A stretch of 43,708 nucleotides of DNA from Flammeovirgaceae bacterium. Its GTDB lineage: Bacteria > Bacteroidota > Bacteroidia > Cytophagales > Cyclobacteriaceae. Positions 25,977-35,036 of this stretch are shown piece after piece (the stretch's first letter is position 1; every line of letters begins with the position of its first letter). The stretch spans positions 1-43,708 of the forward strand of contig JAJTHV010000212.1 of assembly GCA_021300095.1 (NCBI GenBank), written 5' to 3'. The position numbers and the translations under genes are program-made. The notes under the pieces were generated by a model. That model saw only the letters and a program-made list of their open reading frames with translations, was not told where the DNA came from and searched no databases.

Positions 25977-27038
25977 CTACAATCCGTTTCCGTTAGTTCC
26001 CTCGTCACCGAGTGGATCAAAAACCCAAGTGTCATCAAAGCGTGAGTTTCCCGATCTTCCGGTAGTGATGTAACCAAAGTTTCCGATGGCAAAAGTCACT
26101 GCGCCATCACGTGAGGATGCTTGTTTGCTTAATGAATAGTACTCAACCCACACATCGGTTACTGGATTGTATTGCCATGTGTCACCAAAAGCAGCACCTC
26201 CTACCGATCCGGTCGTAATGTAACCCAAACCATCAATTGTAAAGGTTCCAGCAAAATCTCTTGACAAAGGCTGAGCAATGGTATTGCCATTCTTATCGCG
26301 TTGAGTCAACTGAGCTTTTTGCTCCCAAGCACCAGCAGCATCAGCTACAGGCGAATATTTTTCTACATTCTTAACTGTTGTATTGTTGTTCGTTCCGCCA
26401 ATTACATACGCTGCATTATCAATGACAAAAGCAGCCGCATTTACACGCTTTGCAGAAAGGCTTGCGCGTTGTACCCAGGTATTCGTTCCCGGCAGATATT
26501 CCCACAAATCACTTTGTGCGTTTCCGTTGTACCCAGCTCCAACAAAACCTCTGTTACTTACTGAAAAGGCTACGCAACCATAACGCGCACCAAAAGTAGT
26601 TCCATCGGCAAAGTCAGCGATCTTTGTCCACACATTTGTAGCAGGATTGTACTCATAAAAATCTTTCAAGCGGTTGGAAGTATCATCAAGACCTGTGCCA
26701 ACATAGCCTTTGCCTCCGATTACGAACGCTACAGCCTGACTTCTGGCAGTGCCCGGAAAATCCGCTCTCTTGATCCAACTGTTAGCAGTAGCATCGTATT
26801 GCCACATATCATTTAAGCGCTTATTACCATCGGCATTATAACCACCTACTACATACGCTTTGTTATCAATAACAAAACCAACTGCATTACCGCGAGTGAT
26901 TCCACCAAAGTCTGCTTTTTTATCCCAAGATCCTTTTTTTGTGGTTGTACTATTCGATGAATCGCTTCCGCAAGCAGTCAACAACAGAGTCAATAGGGCG
27001 ATTGACCCTATTGAGAATACGAAAGATATCTTCTTCAT
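25977..27038 (-). CDS. Kelch-repeat beta-propeller lipoprotein
   Basis: I start at the ATG at 27038, which gives a clean lipoprotein signal (MKKISFVFSIGSIALLTLLLTAC); an in-frame ATG at 27059 would overlap the preceding gene. The mature 330 or so residues hold about six kelch repeats, each with 'AYVVGGYN', 'GYVGTGLDD', 'GFVGAGYNG', 'AYVIGGTN', 'GYITTGSVGG' or 'GYITTGRSG' and a later 'DMWQYDATANSW'-type strand, so it is a surface or periplasmic propeller for binding. No catalytic residues are recognisable. It follows the DUF4270 gene on the same strand, with start and stop almost touching, so the two are cotranscribed and probably work together at the outer membrane (inference). Confidence 0.85.
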   Translation of the reverse strand: MKKISFVFSIGSIALLTLLLTACGSDSSNSTTTKKGSWDKKADFGGITRGNAVGFVIDNKAYVVGGYNADGNKRLNDMWQYDATANSWIKRADFPGTARSQAVAFVIGGKGYVGTGLDDTSNRLKDFYEYNPATNVWTKIADFADGTTFGARYGCVAFSVSNRGFVGAGYNGNAQSDLWEYLPGTNTWVQRASLSAKRVNAAAFVIDNAAYVIGGTNNNTTVKNVEKYSPVADAAGAWEQKAQLTQRDKNGNTIAQPLSRDFAGTFTIDGLGYITTGSVGGAAFGDTWQYNPVTDVWVEYYSLSKQASSRDGAVTFAIGNFGYITTGRSGNSRFDDTWVFDPLGDEGTNGNGL

Positions 27039-27045
27039 AGCTTTA

Positions 27046-28425
27046 CTAATTTGTTCCATATTGTGTGTAGTAGATTTTCAATTTAATTTTATTGGTCGGG
27101 TGAAATCGGTTACCGATAACCACTCTATTAACTTCCGAAAATAAATTGGGCGAAACAAGGGCTAGCGGTGTGATCGCTGGCGCGCTTGACTTTATTTCAT
27201 TGTTAAAGAAGGTGGTCATGGAAAATAAATACTTTGTATTAGTAGAATATTCACGATCGTAACGGATAGAGGCCTTCAATACATCATTTCCGTTTCCAGG
27301 AACCCCTCCTGAGATGATATTGGAAACATCTGTTGTATAGCTTGCTAAAATATTGATGGGAGGCGTTGAGGCATCATACGTGCCAGGTACCAACGGAACT
27401 TCCAAGATAGCATCTAAAATCACATATCGATTTTTGTTTAAAAAGCCCTTTACTGAAGGAAACTCCACTTTAGTATACAATCCGATACCAGACTGTACAA
27501 AAGAAACGTTTCCCGTTGCTTCACTTCTCAATATTCTGGCCGAAGCCAGGGTAGATACAGGTGTTCCTGAGCGATCGGCACTGATTTGATTAAATTGATT
27601 AAATGAATTGGTAAGTGGAAAATCTACATACGTGTTCGTCAAGATATCATTGACGAACTTACGGTAATATAAACGAACTTTCAGTTTAGCCGAACCAAAT
27701 CCTACGATGCTGGCATCAGTTGACGAGGGAACCGATATATTTAATCCTTTAAAATAGCTTTCGACAAACCAATTAGAAATGATTCCAAAATTGGAAGTCG
27801 CCTGAAATTTGACAACATCCGGAATATTATCTTGTATCGTATAAAATTTCATACCCAGCGCATCCGGCAACCGAACGAAGATTGAATCGCGGTTGGGGAA
27901 TGTGGTGGTTGTTTTAGATGCCATTATCACATTTGAGTAGCTCACCTTACTCGTATTATAAAGAGCAAAAGTAGGATTGAGAATGGATACTTTATCATTG
28001 GGCACGTAGGGAGGAAGAAAGCGCTGATAAACCGCATCTGTTAACTCGCTTACGATGATGGTCATTGTCTTGGTGGTATCACCGTAATATTGTCCATTAT
28101 AGGGTAGAATAAGACCGATGGAATCGTAGATGCTGGTAGTCGCTGGGGTAAATGGAGAAAAGTACCCAATCTGAAAGTAAGAAGCTGAATTGATTTTGCC
28201 CAAATAACTGTCCTTATACCCCCCCACCAACAGCGTGCCTTTCGAAGAAGTAGGAAGTGAATCCATGAAAACTGTCGAGGTCACAACCGAAAAGGTATCT
28301 ACGTAAATAGTTTGCAGCCCATCGGAAGAAAAGTTTTCGTCTGCCTGCAAAAGCCCCTCATCATCACATGAAGTGATCGAAACGGCCATGAACGCACAGA
28401 AAACAACGATTAAACTCTTATACAT
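27046..28425 (-). CDS. DUF4270 family lipoprotein
   Basis: The protein has about 459 residues from the ATG at 28425 (MYKSLIVVFCAFMAVSITSC), preceded by a purine-rich AGAAAGG. An ATG at 28446 would add seven residues and is also possible. The lipobox C is followed by 'DDEGLLQADENFSSDGLQTIYVDTFSV' type start and 'TLLVGGYKDSYLGKINSASYFQIG', the conserved N-terminal pattern of DUF4270, a Bacteroidota-only family of beta-rich surface lipoproteins of unknown function. The body is rich in strands, and the C-terminus 'TNKIKLKIYYTQYGTN' is typical. It leads a two-gene unit with the kelch lipoprotein and lies just downstream of the tRNA-Arg gene on the same strand. Confidence 0.85.
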   Translation of the reverse strand: MYKSLIVVFCAFMAVSITSCDDEGLLQADENFSSDGLQTIYVDTFSVVTSTVFMDSLPTSSKGTLLVGGYKDSYLGKINSASYFQIGYFSPFTPATTSIYDSIGLILPYNGQYYGDTTKTMTIIVSELTDAVYQRFLPPYVPNDKVSILNPTFALYNTSKVSYSNVIMASKTTTTFPNRDSIFVRLPDALGMKFYTIQDNIPDVVKFQATSNFGIISNWFVESYFKGLNISVPSSTDASIVGFGSAKLKVRLYYRKFVNDILTNTYVDFPLTNSFNQFNQISADRSGTPVSTLASARILRSEATGNVSFVQSGIGLYTKVEFPSVKGFLNKNRYVILDAILEVPLVPGTYDASTPPINILASYTTDVSNIISGGVPGNGNDVLKASIRYDREYSTNTKYLFSMTTFFNNEIKSSAPAITPLALVSPNLFSEVNRVVIGNRFHPTNKIKLKIYYTQYGTN

Positions 28426-28550
28426 ATCCTTAGCCTTTCTAACCATTTGAAATATTCAGCTTCACCTAAGACTAATTGATTGACAGGAAAGTTTTAAAAT
28501 CGTTTAAATAACATCGACAACACTATAATTATTGTCTAAGATTAAAAAAG

Positions 28551-28624
28551 TGGGCTTGGAGGGATTCAAACCCCCAACCTTCTGATCCGTAGTCAGATGC
28601 TCTATTCAGTTAAGCTACAGGCCC
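28551..28624 (-). tRNA. tRNA-Arg (anticodon ACG)
   Basis: Read on the minus strand, the 74-base gene folds as a cloverleaf. The anticodon stem TCTGA/TCAGA encloses the loop CTACGGA (anticodon ACG, to be read as ICG). The D stem is GCTT/GAGC, the T stem GGGGG/CCCTC with one G-U pair, and the acceptor GGGCCTG/CAAGCCC has one C-A mismatch (positions 5 and 68). CCA is not encoded. The D loop has G18-A19 and the T loop reads TTTGAAT, so the normally invariant G19-C56 pair is replaced by A19-U56. A -7 element TAGTTTTG (28640-28647 on the minus strand) lies 15 bases upstream without a clear -33. Confidence 0.93.
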
Positions 28625-28639
28625 ATTTCACCATATTTT

Positions 28640-28647
28640 CAAAACTA
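28640..28647 (-). promoter_or_regulatory. Possible -7 element of the tRNA-Arg gene
   Basis: The minus strand reads TAGTTTTG, matching TAnnTTTG, 16 bases before the first tRNA base. No TTG is found at the expected distance upstream, so this is a partial match. Confidence 0.35.
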
Positions 28648-28725
28648 TTTGATGCCCGTTTGCATCATTCGTTTAGTAATTGGTCGGCAAATTTAATAGA
28701 ATAAATGCGTAAGGCAAGTGTTGAT

Positions 28726-28757
28726 TTTGGCCACTGAGTACTAATCGTGTATTTTTG
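28726..28757 (+). promoter_or_regulatory. Bacteroidota-type promoter of the beta-barrel gene
   Basis: TTTG (28726-28729) and TATTTTTG (28750-28757) are separated by 20 bases, matching the -33/-7 consensus closely. The start codon follows at 28781, leaving a leader of roughly 15-20 bases. Confidence 0.6.
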
Positions 28758-28780
28758 CCGTTCCAAATTAAAAAAAATCT

Positions 28781-29503
28781 ATGTTTCGAACCATTTCAGC
28801 TTCTTTCCTCCTTTTATTCATAGCTTTTTCCTCGCAGGCACAGGAGAAGAAACAAAGAGTTAAACGCCCCGATTTTCCCGGAGCCTTTCTGATTGAGTTC
28901 GGGTTTAATAGAGCTCAGGGTAGTACTCCGGACAATTTCGAGCAAGGATTCTGGGGTTCTCGCACGCTTAATTTATATTATCAATACCCAATTCGGTTAT
29001 GGAATTCGAAGTTTAGCTACCGCCCGACATTTGGACTTAGCTTAGAGCGCTACAAATTGACCAATAATTACACATTGGATAGGCAATTAAGTGGCGATGG
29101 CACCTATCGTTTACTGCCTGCCAGCGAATTGGGCATGACCAATGCAGACAAGAGTATGGTGATAATGAACTACTTAGAAATAATGCCTGCCGAATTTCGG
29201 TATGACACCAAACCAAACGACCCGGGACGCAGCATTCATATAACTGCCGGTGTCCGTCTGGGAGTTTTGTTTGAAACTCATACCAAGGTGAATTATTCGA
29301 TCAATGGAGAGAGTGTAACTGCAAAAGATGCCCAACCGCACGGCATGAGCCCTGTTCGTTTGGGATATTATGGAAAAGTAGGCATCGGATCGTTCAGTTT
29401 GTTTGGCTATTACAATGCCACTCCCATTTTTCAGGAAAACAAGGGTCCCAACCAAACAAAAATGAATACCCTCACGATCGGTATTTCATTAAGTGGTTTC
29501 TAA
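28781..29503 (+). CDS. Outer-membrane beta-barrel protein, PorT-like size class
   Basis: The 240-residue protein has a signal peptide (MFRTISASFLLLFIAFSSQAQ). After a short basic stretch ('KKQRVKRPDFPG') come alternating hydrophobic strands typical of an 8-10-strand barrel: 'GAFLIEFGFNRAQGS', 'RTLNLYYQYPIRLW', 'FSYRPTFGLSLERY', 'IHITAGVRLGVLFE' and 'NTLTIGISLSGF', with a terminal aromatic. It resembles PF13568-type outer-membrane proteins; no ligand or T9SS role can be assigned. It has its own strong promoter and is convergent with the enoyl-CoA hydratase gene. Confidence 0.75.
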   Translation: MFRTISASFLLLFIAFSSQAQEKKQRVKRPDFPGAFLIEFGFNRAQGSTPDNFEQGFWGSRTLNLYYQYPIRLWNSKFSYRPTFGLSLERYKLTNNYTLDRQLSGDGTYRLLPASELGMTNADKSMVIMNYLEIMPAEFRYDTKPNDPGRSIHITAGVRLGVLFETHTKVNYSINGESVTAKDAQPHGMSPVRLGYYGKVGIGSFSLFGYYNATPIFQENKGPNQTKMNTLTIGISLSGF

Positions 29504-29523
29504 CCTAAAATTCGTATTTCAAA

Positions 29524-30306
29524 TTATTTGCCGGTGAAAGCCGGCTTTCTTTTTTCCAGAAACGCCTGCACGCCCTCTTTGTGGTCGCTGGTGGATCCTG
29601 CAATCTCCTGACTATAAGCTTCATACTCCAACATTTCATCTAATGTTGAGGTGGTGGATTTATTCAACATCTTTTTGATCAATCCGATTGCTTTGGTGGG
29701 AGCGGCAGCAAAATAGGCCGTGTATTCGTTTACCGCTTCATCCAGTTTATCCGCTGGCACTACTTTGTTAACCAAGCCTAATGAGAATGCTTCGGAAGCT
29801 TTTACCTTGCTGCCCATGCTGCACAATTCAAAGGCTTTGGCCATACCTACCAATCGGGGTAAGAAATACGCAGATCCAGAATCCGGAACCAGTCCAATAT
29901 TGATAAAAACTTCTATCAATGTGGCGTCTTCGGATGCAACGATCATATCGCATGCCAACGCCAAAGAACAGCCGGCACCGGCTGCTACTCCGTTCAACCG
30001 ACAAATGATTGGTTTGGGCAATTGACGCATGGCGCTGATAATGGGATTATAACGTTTGGATAGGGAATCCATGAATGAACGTTTGCCCTGCGCTGCACTG
30101 TCTTTCAAATCCTGACCAGAGCAAAACGCCTTTCCTTCACCGGTTAAAACCACTACTCTCACCTGATCATCTTTCGCCACGGCCTTCAGTGCATCCTGCA
30201 ATTCAAATGTAATGGCATCGTTCAGCGCATTATAAACATCCGGGCGATTGAGTTTAATCAACGCCACTCCATTGGTTACTTGGTACGTGAGGAACTGAAA
30301 GTTCAT
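29524..30306 (-). CDS. Enoyl-CoA hydratase/isomerase family, PaaG-like
   Basis: The 260-residue crotonase-fold enzyme shows 'GKAFCSGQDLKD' (about 55-70, first oxyanion-hole segment), 'CRLNGVAAGAGCSLALACD' (second segment) and 'FINIGLVPDSGSAYFLPRLVG'. The last motif, with Asp in 'PDSG' and no second catalytic Glu, matches PaaG, which isomerises 1,2-epoxyphenylacetyl-CoA to the oxepin or shifts double bonds, rather than classical hydratases with two Glu. Length and C-terminus ('EGVQAFLEKRKPAF') are typical. No other phenylacetate genes are in the window, so a general fatty-acid or CoA role remains possible. It stands alone on the minus strand, downstream of the PAP2-like gene. Confidence 0.88.
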   Translation of the reverse strand: MNFQFLTYQVTNGVALIKLNRPDVYNALNDAITFELQDALKAVAKDDQVRVVVLTGEGKAFCSGQDLKDSAAQGKRSFMDSLSKRYNPIISAMRQLPKPIICRLNGVAAGAGCSLALACDMIVASEDATLIEVFINIGLVPDSGSAYFLPRLVGMAKAFELCSMGSKVKASEAFSLGLVNKVVPADKLDEAVNEYTAYFAAAPTKAIGLIKKMLNKSTTSTLDEMLEYEAYSQEIAGSTSDHKEGVQAFLEKRKPAFTGK

Positions 30307-30346
30307 GATTCGAAAAATTTAGTTTTTAAATCACTTGAAAAAAGGA

Positions 30347-30961
30347 CTAAAAGAAAATTAGTATTCCACTAAAGCCGATAAAAAATCCGGTGAGGGCACC
30401 ATACATTACTTCCCGAGGCGAATGGGCATTCAACAACAAACGCGAAGACATGACCAAGCCGCTCACGATGATCAACACTACAGTGGGCCATAATAAATCT
30501 TGCTGTTCAGTAGCCATATTGAGTGGCAATAGTATGCCTAATCCTCCACAGATGGCCAAACTGTGAACACTGATCTTAAAGAAGAATGTAACTGCCCAAG
30601 ATACCACCACCATAGCCGTGATGATTACCATCAATTTATTGAAGTTTTGACTAAAGGGAAGTTTGTAATAAAATAAGAAAGTAACCAGAATGTAGAGTAG
30701 CGCAATGAATGTAAAGGGCAATACACGTTGTTGGCGTTCTTCCAGGGTGATGCTATTTACATTTCCGAAGTATTTCATCATCAACAGATTGATAACTGGC
30801 ATGACAAACGTGAAAACAAAGATCAGGCTGATGATGGTAAGGCTAAACTCCGCCCGAATCATGAGCATCGCGGGCAGATACTTCTGCAGCACCAGCACCA
30901 TATAGGTAGGCAACAACAGGGGATGAAAGATGATAGCAATGATTTTAGATGCGCTCTTCAC
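30347..30961 (-). CDS. PAP2-like integral membrane protein
   Basis: The 204-residue protein has six predicted membrane helices. Residues 'FKISVHSLAICGG' (H133) and 'SSRLLLNAHSPREVMYGALTGF' (S172-R174, H180, E184) resemble the second and third motifs of phosphatidic acid phosphatases (SGH and SRxxxxxHxxxD), with Val-His in place of Gly-His and Glu in place of Asp. The first motif (KxxxxxxRP) is less clear ('RQQRVLPF'). It may be a lipid phosphatase or a non-catalytic relative. The start is GTG, overlapping the end of rpoN by 17 bases, so it is translated from the rpoN message. Confidence 0.75.
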   Translation of the reverse strand: MKSASKIIAIIFHPLLLPTYMVLVLQKYLPAMLMIRAEFSLTIISLIFVFTFVMPVINLLMMKYFGNVNSITLEERQQRVLPFTFIALLYILVTFLFYYKLPFSQNFNKLMVIITAMVVVSWAVTFFFKISVHSLAICGGLGILLPLNMATEQQDLLWPTVVLIIVSGLVMSSRLLLNAHSPREVMYGALTGFFIGFSGILIFF

Positions 30962-32447
30962 CTGATTTAAATTCTCTTCGTAATCGTGCCACTGGTATAT
31001 TCAAATGTTCGCGGTATTTAGCTACCGTTCTGCGTGCAATATTGTATCCCTTTTCATTCAGCATTTCTTCCAGCTTGTCATCGGCCAGCGGTTTGCTCTT
31101 ATCTTCCGCATCGATAATGTCTTTGATGATTTGTTTTACCTCGCGGCTGCTCACTTCTTCACCGGAATCAGTAGTTATGCCTTCGGAGAAAAAGTATTTC
31201 AACGGAAAAATACCAAAGTCCGTTTGCACCGTTTTACTGCTGGCCACGCGGCTCACCGTAGAGATATCCATACCAATCATTTGAGCTACATCTTTCAAAA
31301 TCATGGGTTTCAGTTTGGTCTCGTCTCCTTCCAAAAAATATTCATATTGAAAGTCGACTATGGCGCGCATGGTTTTTAACAATGTGAGCTGACGCTGGCG
31401 AATCGCATCGATAAACCAACGGGCAGAATCAAGTTTTTGCTTAACAAAGGCTACCGCCTCGCGTAGTTTTTTATCTTTCTTGTCGCTCTTTTCGTAGGCG
31501 TGAAACATCTCGTTGTACGAGCGGCTTATCCGCAGTTCGGGAGCATTGCGTGAATTGAGCGAAAGCTCAAGCTTGCCATTATTATTGATTAGAATAAAAT
31601 CAGGGATAACATACTGATTTTTAACCATGCCAGAAGTAACTTCTCCACCCGGTTTGGGGTTAAGTCGCACGATCAGTTCTATAGCATCTTTGATGTAATC
31701 CTCATCGTCTAAGTCAAGCTTCTTTTGAATGCGCGGGTAGTGCTTTCTGGTAAATTCCTCGTAGCACTCATTCAGGATTCGTTTAGCTACAATGACATCT
31801 ACATCTTGCCCATCGTCCATCCGTTCGAGTTGCAAGAGTAAACATTCCTGCAGATTACGCGCAGCAATTCCGGACGGATCAAAGGATTGAATTTTCCGAA
31901 GTATCGACTCCACTTCCTCCAGATTGGTTTCTATGCCCTGTGAAAATGCAAGATCATTAACAATCGAGTCCAACTCCCTGCGGATGTAGCCGTCTCCCTC
32001 AATGCTTCCTACCAACTGCTTTCCAATAGTATAATCCTTTTCATTCAACCCCAGAAATCCCAATTGGGTCATTAAGGTATCATGCAAGGAAGTGGAGGTA
32101 GCTACAGGCGATTCTCGCTCATCATCTTCATCGCCATCATTGTAGGTCTTGTAACTGCCATAATCATCATCGCGCAGGTAATCGTTGATGTCAATTTCGT
32201 CATTGGGATTGACCTCTTCGGTAGGTGCATCTCCATCCGGTAACTCTTCCGTAGGCAATTCATCGGGCAGGTTATCATCCAGCACCCGGTCATCGTCTTC
32301 TCCCTGCTCCAATACGGGGTTTATTTCCAACTCCTCCTCAATCCGGTTTTCGAGCTCTGCAGTAGGCACTTGCAATAGCTTGATAAACTGAATCTGCTGA
32401 GGAGACAGTTTTTGCTGAAGTGATTGATTTAGTCCTAAACGCTGCAT
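30945..32447 (-). CDS. rpoN: RNA polymerase sigma-54 factor
   Basis: I start at the ATG at 32447 (MQRLGLNQSLQQKLSPQQIQFIKLLQ), the conserved sigma-54 opening; a codon at 32468 would add seven residues. Region I (1-50) is glutamine/leucine-rich and takes activator input. A long acidic linker follows (about 48-110, rich in D and E). The core-binding domain (about 110-300), the helix-turn-helix near 380-400 ('MIGMDISTVSRVASSKTVQT') and the invariant RpoN box 'ARRTVAKYRE' (about 471-480) are present. Sigma-54 needs an AAA+ enhancer-binding protein; none is encoded here. The PAP2-like gene overlaps its 3' end. About 500 residues is normal for Bacteroidota. Confidence 0.96.
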   Translation of the reverse strand: MQRLGLNQSLQQKLSPQQIQFIKLLQVPTAELENRIEEELEINPVLEQGEDDDRVLDDNLPDELPTEELPDGDAPTEEVNPNDEIDINDYLRDDDYGSYKTYNDGDEDDERESPVATSTSLHDTLMTQLGFLGLNEKDYTIGKQLVGSIEGDGYIRRELDSIVNDLAFSQGIETNLEEVESILRKIQSFDPSGIAARNLQECLLLQLERMDDGQDVDVIVAKRILNECYEEFTRKHYPRIQKKLDLDDEDYIKDAIELIVRLNPKPGGEVTSGMVKNQYVIPDFILINNNGKLELSLNSRNAPELRISRSYNEMFHAYEKSDKKDKKLREAVAFVKQKLDSARWFIDAIRQRQLTLLKTMRAIVDFQYEYFLEGDETKLKPMILKDVAQMIGMDISTVSRVASSKTVQTDFGIFPLKYFFSEGITTDSGEEVSSREVKQIIKDIIDAEDKSKPLADDKLEEMLNEKGYNIARRTVAKYREHLNIPVARLRREFKSGEERI

Positions 32448-32615
32448 AATCAGCTTGCAAGTTATCAATTCGACAGATGATGTGAAATAGTTATCTAGTT
32501 ATTAGTTACCTGAGATGACAGGAGGTTTGAGGGAGGAGAATCTTTCGTTTTTATTGCTTCTGATCTCCATTTCTCTTTGATTAAAAAATCAAAATGCCTT
32601 GTTTTGCGATCCGTC

Positions 32616-32630
32616 ACACTTTCAAAGTGT
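32616..32630. promoter_or_regulatory. Perfect palindrome in the asnS leader
   Basis: ACACTTT-C-AAAGTGT, with seven-base arms around one central base, lies 22 bases upstream of the asnS start. An operator is possible; a single match of this length could also arise by chance in a window of this size. Confidence 0.3.
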
Positions 32631-32652
32631 TACCTTTCAAAAATTGAAGCAA

Positions 32653-34089
32653 ATGAAGAGAACTCGAATCAAAGAATTACTGGCTATGACCCCACAGGGG
32701 CAGCAGGTAAAAGTACAAGGCTGGGTGCGCACCTTTCGCAACAATCAGTTTATTGCCATCAACGATGGCTCGTGCATACACAACGTGCAGGCTGTTGTAG
32801 CCCTTGACTCACTGGACGAAACTACTTTGAAGCGCATTACAACCGGCTCATGTCTTTCTGTGATTGGCGAACTTATCCCCTCGCTGGGAAAAGGGCAAGC
32901 ATCAGAGGTTAAGGTAACCGAATTAGAAATTCTTGGCGACACGGATGCTGAAAAGTATCCTTTGCAACTAAAGAATAAACCAAGTCTGGAATATTTGAGA
33001 GGTATCGCGCATCTTCGCCCTCGCACTAATACCATCAGCGCGGTGATGCGGATGCGCCATGCCATGGCCTTTGCCATTCATCAGTTTTTTAATGATCGTG
33101 GGTTTAAATATGTTCACACACCTATCATCACTGGCTCCGATGCCGAGGGTGCGGGAGATATGTTTCGGGTGACTACACTGGACATTAACCAGCCTCCTCG
33201 CAGCGAAGATGGACACATCAATCACAAAGAAGACTTCTTTGGTAAAGAAACCAACCTGACGGTATCGGGTCAGTTGGAAGGAGAAACTTATGCGATGGCT
33301 TTGGGTGAGATCTATACATTTGGCCCCACCTTCCGTGCCGAAAACTCAAATACCACACGCCACCTGGCAGAGTTTTGGATGATTGAGCCGGAAATGGCTT
33401 TCTACGATATTGAAGATAACATGCAGCTGGCCACCGATATGCTTCAATATTTGGTGAAGTATGCGCTTACCAACTGCGCTGATGACCTGGAGTTTCTGAA
33501 CAAACGGGCGCAGGAAGAAGATGCTGCCAAGCCGCAAGATCAGCGCAACGAACTCAGTTTGCTAGAGCGTTTGAAGTTTGTGGTTGAAAATGATTTTCAA
33601 CGACTTACGTATACCGAAGCGATCGACATCCTGCGAAACTCTACTCCCAATAAGAAAAAGAAGTTTCAATATCTCATTGATCAATGGGGTGCCGATTTGC
33701 AATCGGAACACGAGCGCTATTTGGTAGAAAAGCATTTTAAGAAGCCAGTGATTCTGTACAACTACCCGAAAGAAATCAAATCGTTCTACATGCGCCAAAA
33801 TGAGGATGGCAAAACGGTAGCGGCTATGGATGTGCTTTTCCCGGGCATTGGCGAAATCATTGGCGGCTCGCAACGCGAGGAGCGGTATGAAAATCTGGCA
33901 AAACGCGTGCAAGAATTGAACCTTCCTGAAAAAGATTTGTGGTGGTACATGGAATTACGCAAGTTTGGAACAGCACCTCACAGCGGTTTTGGACTCGGCT
34001 TCGAGCGATTGATGCTGTTCGTAACGGGCATGACCAACATTCGTGATGTCATTCCGTTTCCACGCTTCCCAAAAAGCGCTGAATTCTAA
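32653..34089 (+). CDS. asnS: Asparagine--tRNA ligase
   Basis: The product is 478 residues from the ATG at 32653 ([18 protein letters not shown]), close to the E. coli length; an in-frame ATG 54 bases upstream would add unrelated residues. The N-terminal OB-fold anticodon domain (about 17-110) has '[21 protein letters not shown]'. The class II catalytic core follows with motif 2 '[25 protein letters not shown]' type sequence and motif 3 '[12 protein letters not shown]' near the C-terminus, plus '[14 protein letters not shown]', the conserved ending of AsnRS. It charges tRNA-Asn in the cytoplasm. It is divergent from rpoN and convergent with the stress protein gene. Confidence 0.97.
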   Translation: MKRTRIKELLAMTPQGQQVKVQGWVRTFRNNQFIAINDGSCIHNVQAVVALDSLDETTLKRITTGSCLSVIGELIPSLGKGQASEVKVTELEILGDTDAEKYPLQLKNKPSLEYLRGIAHLRPRTNTISAVMRMRHAMAFAIHQFFNDRGFKYVHTPIITGSDAEGAGDMFRVTTLDINQPPRSEDGHINHKEDFFGKETNLTVSGQLEGETYAMALGEIYTFGPTFRAENSNTTRHLAEFWMIEPEMAFYDIEDNMQLATDMLQYLVKYALTNCADDLEFLNKRAQEEDAAKPQDQRNELSLLERLKFVVENDFQRLTYTEAIDILRNSTPNKKKKFQYLIDQWGADLQSEHERYLVEKHFKKPVILYNYPKEIKSFYMRQNEDGKTVAAMDVLFPGIGEIIGGSQREERYENLAKRVQELNLPEKDLWWYMELRKFGTAPHSGFGLGFERLMLFVTGMTNIRDVIPFPRFPKSAEF

Positions 34090-34112
34090 TCAGAGAAGGT
34101 CGGCCAGTAGAA

Positions 34113-34943
34113 CTATTTTCTTTTAATGGCTAATAATGGGATAGAGCCTAGGTAAGCCAATGTGCGTGTTACGCTTTTCGCGAATAGTTTCTCTTCCAAA
34201 CTAAGCTTGTGTGTAAACGTAGTCAACAGATCGGCATTGGTTAACTTGATATAATTGTCAATTGCCTTTGGAATATCATCTTCCAAAATCAGTTTGAAAT
34301 CTAACTTCTTATAATTAACCTTCTTGATGATTTCTTCTACTTGCGCCTTGGCAGCCTCCACCTTTTTGTCGATGCTGGGAGTAACATGAATCATGTGAAC
34401 ACTGGATCCGTAAATCTGCGCAAACTCCACAATCATGTCGAGTTCTTTCTGTGTGTCTTTTAAATCAGAAGCATAGACAATATGCTCCAGGTTTTTATAC
34501 TTGGCAAATTCCGGAATGGCCATCACCGGCACATTGCAATCATCAATGACTGATACCGTAGTTCCTCCCAATCGCACTTTCTTCAACGCACTGGCACCAC
34601 GCGAGCCCATCACCACAATGTTGGTTCTGTTTTTGTCGGTATAGCGCTTTACCATCTCTGCTACAGTGTGGGCACGAATGGCTTTAAACTCAATTTTGTA
34701 ATTACCTTTTATCTCTTTGCGCAGTTCCTCAATCATTGCCTTTCCCTCCTCTTCGGCCACCTGTACCATTGTTTTCTCAATTTGTTTCATCCGCAGGTTG
34801 GTCTTCTGCACGCCATCAAAACGAATGATGTTGAGGATGGTAAACTCCGCCTGAACCGGTGCTGCCATCTGAATGGCAAACTTGATTGCGATTTTGGATA
34901 ATTCAGAAAAATCGGTGAGCAAAACGAGCTTGGGTGTTGCCAT
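34113..34943 (-). CDS. Universal stress protein, tandem UspA domains
   Basis: The 276-residue cytoplasmic protein consists of two UspA-type domains. Domain 1 (about 1-145) begins 'LVLLTDFSELSKIAIKFAIQMA' and ends with the ATP-binding motif 'MGSRGASALKKVRLGGTTVSVI'. Domain 2 (about 150-276) begins 'HIVYASDLKDTQKELDMIVEFA' and is more divergent, lacking the glycine-rich motif. This one-active-one-degenerate arrangement is common in Bacteroidota. Such proteins bind ATP and act in stress adaptation by unknown means. The gene is monocistronic; a TATTTTTG element (minus strand, 34961-34968) lies 17 bases before its start. Confidence 0.9.
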   Translation of the reverse strand: MATPKLVLLTDFSELSKIAIKFAIQMAAPVQAEFTILNIIRFDGVQKTNLRMKQIEKTMVQVAEEEGKAMIEELRKEIKGNYKIEFKAIRAHTVAEMVKRYTDKNRTNIVVMGSRGASALKKVRLGGTTVSVIDDCNVPVMAIPEFAKYKNLEHIVYASDLKDTQKELDMIVEFAQIYGSSVHMIHVTPSIDKKVEAAKAQVEEIIKKVNYKKLDFKLILEDDIPKAIDNYIKLTNADLLTTFTHKLSLEEKLFAKSVTRTLAYLGSIPLLAIKRK

Positions 34944-35036
34944 AGGTAAAAGGAATAATTCAAAAATAAACCTTTGGCGGGCAGTATAAAAGCGATTAAG
35001 GATGTAAATTTCCAGTCTATATCAACCGATTTAACC

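Noticed and set aside
25977-27038. N-acetylneuraminate epimerase/mutarotase
   Set aside because: Kelch repeats are present, but the catalytic residues of that enzyme family were not recognisable and no sialic acid genes are nearby.
32745-33077. Long open frame on the strand opposite asnS
   Set aside because: It lies wholly inside asnS, whose full protein is well conserved, and the antisense product has no recognisable features.
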